Assembly: GCA_021030905.1 (NCBI GenBank)
Contig: JAGFMI010000023.1
Coordinates: 558,001-622,000 of the forward strand
From: Pyrenula massariospora
Taxonomy: Eukaryota > Ascomycota > Eurotiomycetes > Pyrenulales > Pyrenulaceae
Reading direction: 5' to 3'
Length of the DNA: 64,000 nt
A program made the translations under genes and the position numbers. Positions 1-11,250 of the stretch are shown here, piece by piece; position 1 is the first letter of the stretch; every line of letters starts with the position of its first letter. The notes under the pieces are model-generated. The model saw nothing but the letters and a program-made list of their open reading frames with translations. It did not search any database and was not told the DNA's origin.

Positions 1-1
1 G

Positions 2-355
2 GAACCAAAAAATGACTACGAGTTGTCCGAACGACCAGTCATCAAGATGCAGAAGTCATACGAAGTCACCAGCGAAATTGCATCAGACGAAGACTCGACA
101 GCCTCCTCGTCTAAAGCGAACATTGGGCCGCCATTTGCAGAACATTTGACAAGCTCTACGGCTAGTCGGCCGGCCTACACTACGCAAAAAGCACAAAGCC
201 CGAACAGAGCGAGGAGCACCAGTCGCGTGAGCGAAAAGAGTGCCTTTAGTGGAGATAGCGTCGGGAAGGGAACACTAGACAGCACTACGTGGCCCGAAGA
301 AGCCGTCCCCTGGGATCCTGCTGAAAGGGTCAAATACTATACCAGACGTTCTTGA
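2..355 (+). CDS. 3' end of a gene entering from the left; Ser/Thr-rich C-terminal tail
   Basis: The frame is open from the first complete codon of the window (base 2) to a TGA at 353-355, giving 117 residues of what is probably the C-terminus of a protein that starts outside the window. The visible part is hydrophilic and rich in Ser, Thr, Ala and charged residues (for example EIASDEDSTASSSK), with no recognisable domain, and ends in a short Trp/Arg-containing segment (DPAERVKYYTRRS). This looks like a disordered regulatory tail. No function can be assigned without the upstream part. It could also be a chance open frame, but its length, composition and clean end favour real coding sequence. 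Confidence 0.45.
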   Translation, partial: EPKNDYELSERPVIKMQKSYEVTSEIASDEDSTASSSKANIGPPFAEHLTSSTASRPAYTTQKAQSPNRARSTSRVSEKSAFSGDSVGKGTLDSTTWPEEAVPWDPAERVKYYTRRS

Positions 356-1020
356 AGGACTTTTACAAGAGACCGGGATGGCGTTATGATGGGAAACCGC
401 GGCGTTGGCATTATGTACAGTCTGAGGGTCTCTAGGAGTGGGCATGAAGAGAGGAGAAATGAGCTTGGACCTCGGCTGAAAGGGGCCTAAGTTAGGGGGC
501 AAATGTTCATGATCGAATTACCAGCATCTGACGTGCCAGTCCAGCGCTGCGTGCGATTCGGAGCGAGCACCCTCGATGTTTTGTTCTACTGTTCATCAGA
601 AATTTCGTCAGCGGATCTGGAGGTGATGGGCGCTTTGCTTTACATCGCGAGGTTACGATCTGCTAAGTCTTGGTTGAGAAACGGCCGAAACAGTCTATGA
701 GCCGAATGATGTATACTAGGAATTTATAGATGTAGAGTCCTAATAATTTTAGCCATATAATCATTGCTCATGCCCAGTGGGTGAGGCCGTCGAGACCTCG
801 TTGCGTTGCACAAGTCTCGGGAGTCAGGACCCGGTGCTGGCTGGATCAACTGTGACGGGGATGAGGTTTTAATCCCCTACTTTTTCACGCTTCCACAGCC
901 CTACGATGCACCTGGCTTCTTGTCAGGACCTTATGCAAGTTTCGTTCCCAACTACGCCCCTTGAGCCCTAGTTTACGCGCTACCCCGCGTCCCATTGTGC
1001 CGTTTCACGCGGACTTACAG
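356..1020. other. Intergenic, no supported gene
   Basis: Only short frames are open here, for example 65 codons at 503-700, and none has motifs or splice sites that I can join. Nothing is recognised. Confidence 0.5.
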
Positions 1021-1029
1021 TAGGCGTTC

Positions 1030-1349
1030 TCATCCTCGTGTTTCAAAGCTCTTCGCCCCTTTGACCGACGGATTGGGGAAGCCTACGAGGAAAGCTGCCG
1101 ATGCAGGAACCGGCAGGCTGACGAGCTGTGCGTTGTAGAACGGGTCATCGAGCAGTTGGAACCGCTTCAACAGTCTAGCCGGACCTAGGCCGACATTCAT
1201 CCGTTGAAACATTGTTGGTGTTTCACCTGAGAGTGCGTTTGACCACAAAAAGCTTCTCAAACTCTCCCAAGCGTGATCGCCGTCCATGATTGTCACCGAA
1301 TCATCGCAATTCCTTCTGTGCGCAGAATCACATTCGAGATATGCACCTC
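1030..1349 (-). CDS. Possible terminal exon of an unrecognised gene (orphan coding fragment)
   Basis: On the minus strand a frame with coding-like composition runs from about 1349 to the stop at 1030-1032, about 105 residues, with segments such as TIMDGDHAWESLRSFLW and LLKRFQLLDDPFYNAQLV. It has an upstream in-frame stop and no convincing start, but an AG immediately precedes the open part near 1350, so it could be a 3' exon. A further short open stretch lies upstream near 1420-1510 on the same strand, yet I could not join it without a stop. It may be the last exon of a real gene or a decayed remnant. No family is recognised. Confidence 0.25.
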
Positions 1350-2984
1350 AGAGCGCTCTTGTCAAGTTTCAACCGGCAGCAAGCACCACGTCTCCCTGAA
1401 CACTAATACCCTATCCGCGCAGTGATGGTCTCGGGACTTGAATCTCCGCCGGATGGTTCCTTTTTCCACTTGCAACTGTGAGATGGCTTTCCAGATCGAG
1501 CATCCGCCTCTGCGAAGCTAAACTCGCAAGGTCCGGAAAGAATCTTCAAATGTTACTGATGGGATCACAAATGCTTGGAAAGTCTTTTGAGACGACAGGT
1601 CTTGGGACAAGTGCCAGACAAATCAAGCTGACCCGCTTTGACTAATTTCGATGATCGGCATCCCCAGGCTATCTCAACGTATATCTTTTACCAAAGACTA
1701 GCAAAGGAAGAGCGTTCTTCCGGGACGTGCGAAATAGCAAGAGTGAAATGTGTGAACCGACCTTGGGGATCAAGCACACATGATTCTGCTACACCACTGG
1801 GGTTCAGCTCCAACCTTTCCTACATTCAGCGGCCCGCAGAACTCCAGAAATTCCTAAGTAGGTCAAAGTCTGATAGAGAGCGCAACCTCTCCAAATTGTG
1901 AGCCTGCGCTGGGTCGGCATCTGCCCGACGGTCCCCGCTCAGGTGGCCCTCGCCGGTTTTCGAGCGACATGAGGACTGTTGTGTTGGGGCGATCGAATAC
2001 CGTGCCCGACATGTATCCGACGCCGACGCAAGACATCAATGAACTAGGAAGGTAACTGTTCAAGATGAGAGTTATGATCGTTGTCGGTTGTTCAGTCTTG
2101 CTATCACGAGAATTTCGAAAAAGCTCTCGCACGCGTATGAACTCGCTGTCAGTCGGTCCCCGCCCGTTCTGCCCTTCCACGCTCCACGGTAGGCCGGTCA
2201 TTCGCTTGATGCTCTGGCTAAGACCACAAGGTGCGGGCTTACTCCTAGGGCGAGAATGATTCATGCCACGGGCACTACAGAATATATTGCAATGATGAAA
2301 GTCCACTCGTAGTCCACGCAAGTGATATGCAGCACAAAACACTTTTCATATCCTCGTATGAGTATGGAATTTTCAACGCGAAGTCTTCGTCACAGTACGC
2401 CATTTACAATTTCCATATTTGGACAAGCCTTCAGAAAATGAATAACAACAAGCCCAAGTTGGCTGTTCTCCGTGAGCTTTCCCCAAAGGAATCCTCGAAC
2501 CTCATCTCGGAGCTCGCCTGCCGAGATCTGCGGGCAAACAACATTCTTCAATCAAGAGAATTAGGCAAGAGTGTTGGATAACTCGGACATATTCCTAAGC
2601 GGCCCACTCAAAAATTCTCGTTGTGCATTTCGCATAACACCGAAGTCATTCTTGGTGGAAACTGAAAGTCACCTCGAAAGCTGTTTCCCTTTGCCCAAAC
2701 TACAGGCTCTACGTTTTCCTTCTCGTTGATACAGTGGTCAGAGAGGTTGCAGTTTCCCAACTCTTGGATGACTATGATTCCAGGGGCGACGCGTTTGGAC
2801 GTGCCTTCCGAGCGTGCTCTACCAAATCCCTTTCTTCTTCGGATCAAACTTTACCGTTCGTCTTGCTTCTCTCTCAATTATCATCAATTGCTGCAAGTCT
2901 TGTATCTCAGCTGAAATTCATCAGTAAGCGAATATTGTTTCTTCTACATTACCACTCGGAAACTTGGACAGTACTTAACTTATC
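1350..2984. other. Intergenic, only unsupported short ORFs
   Basis: The longest open frame is 159 codons at 1863-2342 on the minus strand; it is rich in Arg, Ser, Pro and Cys and has no motif, and I could not link it to other exons. No RNA gene or repeat was recognised. Confidence 0.45.
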
Positions 2985-3014
2985 GCTGAACGCTGAACGC
3001 TGAACGCTGAACGC
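2985..3014 (+). repeat. Tandem repeat of GCTGAAC, about 4.3 copies
   Basis: Four perfect copies of the 7-base unit GCTGAAC plus two bases lie 14 bp upstream of the proposed ATG at 3028, so they would fall in the 5' untranslated region of the small gene that follows. A 7-base unit in a leader can vary in copy number without frame cost. Confidence 0.9.
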
Positions 3015-3027
3015 AATTAGCAACACA

Positions 3028-3584
3028 ATGCCTGGCTTCAATTTCAGATCCTCGCGCAGCCATCATACGTCCAAAGACTCCCTCCCACTCTCCTCTGAGA
3101 GCCAACAAAGTCAAGGTCTGTTACCAACTCATGGGACCGCGTCTTCCTGGACTTACACATCAATGCAGACTACCTGAGGGAGCTCGTCCGAACCGAACCC
3201 GAGCTCCTCGGCAGAGCCCTTGACGATCGAATTACTGGCATTAACATCATCATGAAAAGCCATATCGAGTCGTGGCTCATCAAGCATCTGAACAGGAATG
3301 AGGACCTGGCAGTCAACACAGAGCCATCTAAAGGGCAACGTGAAATGCAGAGAACGATTAGGAGTCTACGGCAGAGGAAGTCACAGGTGCTGCAATTACG
3401 TGAATGGGTCAACACTGTCCGAAAGGAGGCTGAAGGGAGTGACAACAACGACAGCAACGGAAAAGGAGCCGGAAATAATGGTGATTTATTAGGCGAACAG
3501 GAGCCACTGCTAGGTGGTCAATCTGGAGCAGCCAAGGAAGAATACCCTGCATCCAAGAATCCTTTTCGTGACTATGCGAATTGA
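3028..3584 (+). CDS. Small unknown protein, probably two exons
   Basis: The last exon is a clear coding frame ending at TGA 3582-3584. It encodes a charged helical protein (LRQRKSQVLQLREWV) with an Asn/Gly-rich linker and the tail NPFRDYAN. In this frame the coding look extends upstream through WDRVFLDLHINADYL. A likely start, AACACAATG at 3028, opens in another frame (MPGFNFRSSRSHHT), so a short intron must join them. A 47-bp intron with GT in ACGTCC near 3069 keeps the WDRVFLDLH segment; a 53-bp intron starting GTCTGT near 3116 would remove it. I prefer the first because the segment looks like protein, though its donor is weak. The gene lies 312 bp upstream of SMC5 on the same strand. No family is recognised. 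Confidence 0.55.
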
Positions 3585-3896
3585 GTTGGGAACACATGGG
3601 ATGAGGCAGGCGGGCTCCCGGGTACAGAAACGTGCCGTTTTTCATTGTGAAGTATTGGCATTCGCAGATTGAATAATATCCACCCGTTTTTTTTCAAGCA
3701 AGTTTCCCGTGGACAAAAAGTGTTCTCATCTCGAGTCGTACTTGTAGATACCTTAGTAAGCACTTCGTAGACTATTTCCGGTTAGCGCCCCATCTCCAAA
3801 TCGCGTCGCAGCGCGTCGGGCGTTGGTGTTCTGCCTGGGAGACCTGCCAAAAGTTCTTTCCGCACAACTTCGGAGCCTTGCTCACCAAAATCAGAT

Positions 3897-6800
3897 ATGG
3901 CTCGCCGACGAGTAGTCTCAGAAATATCAGATGAGGATGAGGACGATGAGATTGAGACAAGGGCCGGCACGCCTCAGTCCGTTGGGCTGGACGACAGAAA
4001 GAGGGTCCGACTCAGCGCAAGCTCCGCCAGAGATTCGTCACCCCCAAGCAGCGATGAAGGCAACCGCTTGCCTTCTCGCGCTTCGTACAAGATCAGAACT
4101 GCCCGGCAGAGGCGAAAACCCCATGAACCCGACGACCTCTTACCCAACGGCAATCTCTCTCCATCAGTTCCCCACAAACCTGGAGCTATAGTTCGCGTCA
4201 AGCTTACCAATTTCGTTACATATACGTCGGCCGAGTTCTTTCCAGGTCCGAATTTAAATATGGTCATCGGACCTAATGGCACAGGGAAGAGCACGCTCGT
4301 CTGCGCATTATGCCTAGGCCTAGGCTGGGGACCAGGTGTAGGTGAAACCGGCAGACACCAACTAAGAGTTTGCTAACTTACAGACATAGCATCTTGGTCG
4401 CGCGAAGGAGCTACGAGAGTTTGTCAAGCACGGATGCGATGAGGCAACAATTGAGATAGAGCTACAAGGCGACCCTACACGACGAGAAGTGCGCCGGAAC
4501 CCTGTCATTCGGCGAATGATCAAGAAAGATAACAGGAGCACATTTGAGGTGAATGGACAGGCAATTGGTGTGAAGAAAGTGCTAGAGCTGGCACGATCAT
4601 TTTCTATCCAAATTGACAACTTGTGCCAATTTCTCCCCCAAGACAAGGTCGTGGAGTTTGCCGCGATGACCCCGGTTGAGCTCCTGCAGTCGACACTACG
4701 AGCAGCCGCGGGCCCAGAGATGCTCGAGTGGCTTCAGAACTTGAAGGATCTGCGGACACAACAGAAGCAGCTTCTATCGCAGAACAAAGGAGAGCGAGAA
4801 ACGCTTGCCAACTTAGAGAAGCGGCAAGAGGTTGCTAAAGTTGAATACGACAAATTCATCCAATTGCAAGAAATTGAGAGGAAAATAAGCTGGATGGAAA
4901 GAAGTAGACCAATACCAAAATATGCTGCTGCCCAGCGAAGGTTTAAAGAGGCAAAGCAGAGAAGGAAACAGTGCGAACGTGACCTGAAGATCTTGGAAGA
5001 AAAGACAGCGCCTGCTCTACAAAAGGTGCAAGCGAAGCAGGCATATGTCCGAAGCGTTGCAGCATATTCTAAGAACTCAAAAGTCGATCTCGAGAACTGC
5101 CTGAAGAGTGTTGATCGGATGAAGCGAGGCATTGATCATATCGCCGAAGAGATACTTGACATTGAATCCCAAATGGAAGCCGAGGCCAAAAGCCAGAAAG
5201 CGTATCGGGAAGAAGTCAAGCGCATTCGTTTAAAAGTCACCAATATCGAGAAGGCGATGGAACAAACGCCGGAGCCTTTTGATTCAGCCGGGCTTAACGA
5301 GCAGCTTGTTAGTTGTCTACTTTGTTTTTGTTCTCAACGACTTGCTAACGACTACAGCGAGAACTTACTCGACAAAAGCGCGAAATCGAGCAAGCGATGA
5401 ACGATTCCATAACACAATCAAGACAAATTCAAAATGATGCGCGGACGAGGAAACAGCAGTATGATAACGCTCGTAGAGAGCTAGAAGGACTTGAGAGCCA
5501 GTCGGGACAGCAGGAAAGCAAACTTCAACGAGTGTCTCCCGATTCTGATGTTGCTTGGAAATGGGTACAAAGAAACCAGTCAAAGTTTCAGAATCAGGTT
5601 TTTGGTCCTGCGATTGTTGAATGCTCACTCAAGGATCCTAAATACGCTGATGCCGTGGAGTCGCTACTTCAACAAACCGAATTCACCGCATTCACGGTAC
5701 AATCAAAAGAAGACTTCAAAACATTGCAGAGCTATTTGACTCACGAACTCAAGCTTCATGATATAAGTATTAAGACAGTCACAGTGCCTATGGATCAATT
5801 CAGGGCCCCGTTTCCCGAGAATCTGCGAAGCTGGGGTTTTGAAGGCTGGGCGATCGAATATCTAAACGGCCCGGACCCGGTCCTCGCCATGCTGTGTATG
5901 ACTAAAATGCTTCACCAGACACCTATTGCACTTCGAGATGTATCCGAGACGAGCTTCAACGAGATTCAAAAATCTTCGCTTGGTAGTTTCGTTGCTGGTA
6001 AGACCAGCTACCGGGTTACTCGCCGCAGAGAGTACGGAGACAAGGCTGTATCTACAAATACACGGTCCCTAAGACCGGCAAGGTTCTGGGCGACACAATC
6101 CGTCGATATACACAAGAAGAGGGAACTAGAAGAACTCATCCGTGACCGAAGAGATGAGCTAAGGCAGATGCAGACAGAATTGAATGAAATGCGAGCTCAC
6201 CGTGAGGAGCAGGAACGACAACTCAAAGAAGTAGATCAAGAAAAGGATGACCTAACTCGTGAAAAGGATGACAAACAAAAGGCTATTGCACAATTCAATG
6301 CCCTTCCCTCAAAGCTTGAACAATCGAAAGAGAAATATGAGTCGATACAGGAAAACCTTCACGGAATCCAAACTCGACATGCTGAACTCTCCACCAGGAG
6401 AGGAGATACCTTCTTTCGAAAAGCAGACGCAGCCCTTCAAATGGCGGAAGCCGTGAGTCAGGTCCGCGAACTCTATATTTCAACGATCAAGGCGGAAGTC
6501 CTCATGATCGAGGCTGTTTCTGACCACGAGACATTATCAGAACAAAACCAGGATCTTGAAGTCATGCTTCAGAGCAAGCGAGAAGCGACGAAACTTGCTG
6601 CAGAAGAAACTTCACAAGCTTATCAAGAGGCCACCTCCATTGTCAAACACGTAAAAGCGATCATGGCTGAAGCGAATGAATACCCGGAGATGAAGGCTTG
6701 GATCGACGAACATATTCACCATGAGCTTCCTCCAGAAGAGCTCGAAGCCATGATCGAAAGCGAAAAGGCATCTCGAGAAATCATACATGTCGGCAACAAA

Positions 6801-7658
6801 AACATTGTCCAGGAGTACGCTAATCGGCAGAAACATATTGACAAGCTTACCGCAGCGCTACAATCATTTCGTAAACAACAGGATGAATTGAAGCATGGTA
6901 TCAATGAGATCCGCGGTCTTTTTGAGCCTCGACTTGATATACTTGTCGAGAAGATCAGTGCTGCTTTCTCCGAATCTTTCTCTCGCATTGGCTGCGCAGG
7001 ACAGGTCGAGGTCTACAAAGCTTCTAGTTCTGACCCTCAAGACAACGAACCGTCTTCCGATGACGACGAACCCTCACAAGAGCCAGCAAGCCAGAGACGT
7101 GGCGTAAATAGAACCTCCGACAACGGCCTCGACTTCTCCTCCTGGGCACTGCACATTAGCGTCAAATTCCGCGAGTCCGAATCACTCTCCGTCCTTGATT
7201 CGCATCGCCAATCCGGAGGCGAGCGGGCCGTCAGTACCATCTTCTACCTCATGGCGCTTCAATCTTTATCTCGCGCACCATTCCGTGTTGTGGATGAGAT
7301 CAACCAAGGGATGGACCCGCGTAACGAGAGGATGGTGCATGGGAGGCTTGTGGAGATGGCGTGTGGTGGTAATGGAGAAGGGGCGGGTCAGTACTTTTTG
7401 ATCACACCGAAGTTACTGAGTGGACTGGTCTATAAACCCGGGATGAGAGTGCTCTGCATTGTCAGCGGGGAGAAAATGCCTCGGCAAGAGGAGTTGAAAG
7501 AAATAGAGCAGGGTGTAGGAAGGAGAATTGACTTCGGGACATGGATTGATCGGAAAAAGACTCATGATGCGGCGTCGGGGGCCACAGGGAGGAGAGTGGA
7601 TAGTGGTGTCAGTATGGGAAGCAGCTTTGAGGGGAGCAGAGTGGAAGTTGGCGCTTGA
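3897..7658 (+). CDS. SMC5: Smc5, subunit of the SMC5/6 DNA repair and chromosome-maintenance complex
   Basis: Three exons (3897-4337, 4390-5307, 5358-7658) give 1219 residues, a little longer than most Smc5 proteins because of a disordered acidic N-terminus. The ATPase head begins with Walker A GPNGTGKS at residues 125-132. Two long coiled coils flank a hinge, and the C-terminal head has the ABC-type signature SGGERAVST near residue 1072 and the Smc5-typical [16 protein letters not shown] from residue 1099. Introns of 52 and 50 bp both carry a TGCTAAC branch site. At the first, the CAG seven bases after the branch site is skipped and the next TAG keeps the conserved HLGRAKE frame. In known fungi Smc5 pairs with Smc6 and Nse subunits in the nucleus and acts in recombination and replication-fork stability. 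The identification rests on directly visible motifs and is secure. Confidence 0.96.
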
Positions 7659-8290
7659 TATGCCAATGGGAGGCGCAATTCTATGAAGGGTAAGATAGGA
7701 ACTACAGTTTTGTCCTAGCACGGCGTTGTGGATAACTTGCTTTGACCGGAGATAATTAGATGCCTTATTTGCTATGCCGAACCTTGTGTAGACATGGCAG
7801 CTTGTGGCTGGTCTTTCTGACAGGATCATACACCCTCAAAGGACAATCCTAAAGCTCGAGCTACGATCTCGTGAATTCTGTACATAAGAGTTGATGTTAG
7901 TGTTTCAGGTGTTCGTAGTGGCCGAAAGGTCATATAATATTTTACAGTCCAGCGCAGCCCCTTTCCGGCTCTCATAAGCTTACTTAGATAACTACCTACA
8001 TCCGCATCTCACCAAAGCGACTCCGCTCCATGAATGATGTCCGGTCTAAAGGACAAAATACGCAGTGCCTGGTCAATTGGACCGCCAAGGAGAAGATTCC
8101 TCTTGGTGCGTCAATTCTGCAACTCTAATGAGATCTTCGTGACACCTCGACAGTTCAACGGAGGCTCTCCATCATGACAAGGCTTCCATCTCCGCTTCCC
8201 AACCAATCGTGACAGGTGGATTGACGTCATGGTATACAAGAACAAACCGGTTTCGATGAAAGTGCGGAAGTGCGGAGGTGCGAGCGCGGC
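7659..8290. other. Intergenic downstream of SMC5
   Basis: This holds the 3' flank of SMC5 and the 5' flank of the next small candidate gene. No motif beyond an inverted CCAAT (ATTGG) near 8076 was seen. Confidence 0.5.
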
Positions 8291-8677
8291 ATGCCATTCT
8301 ACTTATCTGAATCAAGCATCCTTTGTTGGTCTTTTGCCCCAGAACTTTTCACAGGTAAAAAAGTCATCGACAGCAACGCAGTCCACTTGAAACAAAGGTA
8401 CCCAAGCTCACACTGGTATGATCTCATCCCCGATGCTAACGTGTATCCATTTCCTCAAGCAATGGGTCCCAAAGACACTTCAGCAGTAGAAAATGACCCG
8501 CTCGAAGAAGCCGAGGCCAAGAAGGAAAAAGGCACAGCACCTCAGAATGAAATGAAGGGCGAGGAGGCGCTGGATGCTGCCATAGGGGACGATGGACCGG
8601 ATGATATTGATCCCGAGGAGACGTCGGCAGCAGATGATCCGCTTGAGAAGGCGGCAGCGACGAAGGAAAGTCGATAA
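8291..8677 (+). CDS. Small acidic hypothetical protein, possibly spliced
   Basis: The supported part starts at ATG 8462 and runs to TAA 8675-8677, 71 residues, very acidic, with a loosely repeated motif (NDPLEEAEAKKE and DDPLEKAAATKE). Just upstream is an intron-like stretch, 8355-8459, with donor CAG/GTAAAA, a TGCTAAC branch site and a CAAG acceptor. It would link an upstream exon starting at ATG 8291 in the same frame. The intron length is a multiple of three, so the frame alone cannot prove splicing. It may be a real disordered protein with a 5' exon, or the first exon may be untranslated. No function is recognised. Confidence 0.4.
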   Translation: MPFYLSESSILCWSFAPELFTGKKVIDSNAVHLKQRYPSSHWYDLIPDANVYPFPQAMGPKDTSAVENDPLEEAEAKKEKGTAPQNEMKGEEALDAAIGDDGPDDIDPEETSAADDPLEKAAATKESR

Positions 8678-9797
8678 GGGACTGAGGCCATGGGAAATTG
8701 TCCAGATGGCTCAGAGAAGGCCAATGGCAGGAATACCAGTAGTATTCGAGTGAAGCGTAAAGGGAGAGTCGTATTGAAGATGGTCTCTATTTTTTTACTC
8801 GCCTGGCCGTGGGGCATTTTACAAGGGCACATCAGTAATAAACGGTGCAAACTTGATTGGGCTCTGTTCTTCTGTGCCAGTGTATCACGGCTGTCCAAAA
8901 GAAAAGAGGATGTTGGCTGGGTGGTGGCTGAATTCGTCCCCCGCGCGCCCTGCATGCCTATGAACTGGTCTTGGCATTTGTTGGTACACAGTGAAATGAG
9001 CACAGTGCTTTAATCATTAAGGTTAATTGTTTAGTACATCTGCTTGGAGCTGCTCAATGCGAAATGGATAACCGGATGGGGCAGTGCATGCAACCTTCTT
9101 CCCCGTACGTCCATCCAATGGTGGCTGACGATTGTCAAAGTCCATTTTCCAACCCCCAGAGGCCCCATAAACGACCTAACCGAAACCTTACGTGAATCCC
9201 CCACCGAACAGCTTCGCCAAAGTTGTGGCCAGGGCGTGCCGTTTCGTAAGCTCTCTGCTCTGTTGGCTGTCTCTGGCATCCTCTGAGAACAGAAGCAAGT
9301 TCCTCCTTATCACAGTGGTGCCACCGCTACACCAACGGTCGTCGTGACTCGACCGCCTCTGTCGTTTCTGTTTCTCCCACGATGTTTCATTCGCTTACCT
9401 CACGCTCTGTATGTGATCTTACGTTGGAAGTCAGCGCAACTGAGTCCGATTGCATCAAAAATCGGTCAGCGCCTTCGTTATGGCTGCTCGAAATTGAGCC
9501 CCTCCGTCCGTTCTGAGGTGGATGATGAGTCTGAGGCGGTGATCCTGTACCCTCAAAATGGGATCTTATTCCTCCTTTCGTCTCCATCGAGGTGACTCTT
9601 CTTAAACGCTTTCCTAGTCTTGCAAGTCTTTTCTCACCACTATCTTTAATAAGAAATTGCTGGTCAATAATTTAGTAGTACACGTACCAGTCGTGAAGTC
9701 CTTCTCGTTGTACTTCTCTTGTCAGTCGTTCAACAGCTTCCCACAGCCTGTTCCGCCTTAGGTTCCACCGCAGAGCTCGTCACGCAAATCATTTACA
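8678..9797. other. Intergenic, promoter side of the lysozyme-like gene
   Basis: About 1.1 kb with only short overlapping frames on both strands (up to 107 codons) that lack protein character. A pyrimidine-rich stretch precedes the ATG at 9798. Confidence 0.5.
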
Positions 9798-10472
9798 ATG
9801 CGTTCTTCGACTTCGTATTTCCTTGCCTCTTTCATAGCTGCAGCTCTCGCAGCACCGCAGGCAAGCACTCCTCAATGCTTGACCTGGGGAAATTGGCCCG
9901 ACTCCGGCCAGTGGAAAGATTTTGAGACCTTATGGAACCTCAACTCCCCGGCGATGGGCAACACCCCCGACGAAATGACAAACATCAAGAATGACATACA
10001 ATCCTTCGCCAAGCAGAACAACGTCGATCCGAGGCTCGCCTTGGTTATTATGATGCGTGAATCAACTGGGCAGACGAAGCAGCCATGTGGTGATATCAAA
10101 TCGGGACATCCTGCATGTGGTCTGTTCCAAAACAAAGACAAGCGTGATGCCAATGATCCCAAACGCGTGCCAACCTGCGAGAATACTCAACCGTGTCCTG
10201 CAGACACGATTAACTATATGATTCAGTGTGGTATTCAGGGATGCGACAATGGATATTCAAACATCCAGGACTGTCTGAACAACCAGGAAAAAGGCAAGTG
10301 GCCCGAGGCTACACGTTGCTACAACACAGGCAGCGTTCCGGATCATAGTAATCTGAAGGTCGTTTCGGTAGGCGGGCAAGATTGGGGTGTGCCGCTCTAT
10401 CCAATGGACATTGGTAACCTTTTGATGGGACTCACGACTGACCAAGTATACAATCACTGTCAGCAGCAATAG
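9798..10472 (+). CDS. Secreted lysozyme / lytic-transglycosylase-like protein
   Basis: An uninterrupted 224-residue frame with a clear signal peptide (about residues 1-19, ending SFIAAALAA). The mature part has a soluble lytic transglycosylase (SLT)-like core: a helix ending in the candidate catalytic Glu88 in VIMMRESTG, followed by CGLFQN near residues 107-112, which matches the G-L-(M/F)-Q block of SLT and goose-type lysozyme folds. Several Cys residues (Cys27, 97, 107 and others) suggest disulphides. Fungal proteins of this kind are exported and may act on bacterial peptidoglycan or chitin-like polymers; the substrate here is inference. It opens a run of secreted-protein genes. The start is the only ATG giving a signal peptide. 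Confidence 0.75.
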   Translation: MRSSTSYFLASFIAAALAAPQASTPQCLTWGNWPDSGQWKDFETLWNLNSPAMGNTPDEMTNIKNDIQSFAKQNNVDPRLALVIMMRESTGQTKQPCGDIKSGHPACGLFQNKDKRDANDPKRVPTCENTQPCPADTINYMIQCGIQGCDNGYSNIQDCLNNQEKGKWPEATRCYNTGSVPDHSNLKVVSVGGQDWGVPLYPMDIGNLLMGLTTDQVYNHCQQQ

Positions 10473-11173
10473 AGCGGCTGTTGAGTCAGGATCCAAGTCC
10501 CTGCGAAGATGGAGCCAGAAGGACTTTAACCAGAGCTATGGCGGAAGACATGCGTTAATGTAATACATTAGGAACATCAACATAAAAAGCGAGGGAATTT
10601 AATTGAAACGGCTCCTTGTTATTGCACATGATGGATACGGTCTCTCCGGTTCCGCAAAGGGCCAATGCGCACGTTGGCCAGCAATCATCTTCCATAAAGT
10701 TCTCCTCCTTCACGGGTCAAGGCATTCCATGATACTCTCATCTGAAAATAGAAGTCATCCCAAGTAGTCTGGTATGCAGATCCCATGACGTCGACAGAGG
10801 GAACCCCGCAAAGATCTCCTGATTGCTAAGCTCCAAGCTCCAAGCTTAAGCTTTATATTTTCCGTACCAACTAGATTGGCGCATAGCCTACATATAAACA
10901 CGTGCAGCGAGGCGAGGCGTCCTCGGCACTGTAGGATGTCTGATTGGAATCCAACTGTTCCTCTTGCCCGGCTACTTATTGTAGAGTGAAGATCCGGCAA
11001 TTGTGCCACACCCCGCCTGACGATCTCTGGCTACCATTTCAACCGCACGTTCCTGAACCCAGCTACCAATCCCTTCCCCTGCAGGATTGTGATATTCCTC
11101 CCGGCACGTAGTTGACCGATCTTTACGCACCGAAACTATGTCGTCAGCGATGTTTGACGACACAAGGCTCGCC
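10473..11173. other. Intergenic between the lysozyme-like and carboxylesterase genes
   Basis: No gene was seen. It contains two tandem copies of AGCTCCA at 10829-10842 followed by an AT-rich TTATATTTTCC stretch, and the 5' flank of the esterase gene. Confidence 0.55.
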
Positions 11174-11180
11174 TATATGA
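11174..11180 (+). promoter_or_regulatory. TATA-like element upstream of the carboxylesterase gene
   Basis: TATATGA lies 71 bp upstream of the ATG at 11251, a plausible distance for a fungal core promoter. Assignment is by position and sequence only. Confidence 0.3.
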
Positions 11181-11250
11181 AGAGGAGAATGCGTTCAGCA
11201 ACCATGGCTTGCTCATTCTCAGGCAAGAAAACACTCGTAAACATTCGAGA

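Noticed and set aside
1863-2342. A 159-codon minus-strand ORF
   Set aside because: No recognisable domain, Arg/Pro/Ser-rich, and no supporting splice structure, although it cannot be excluded.
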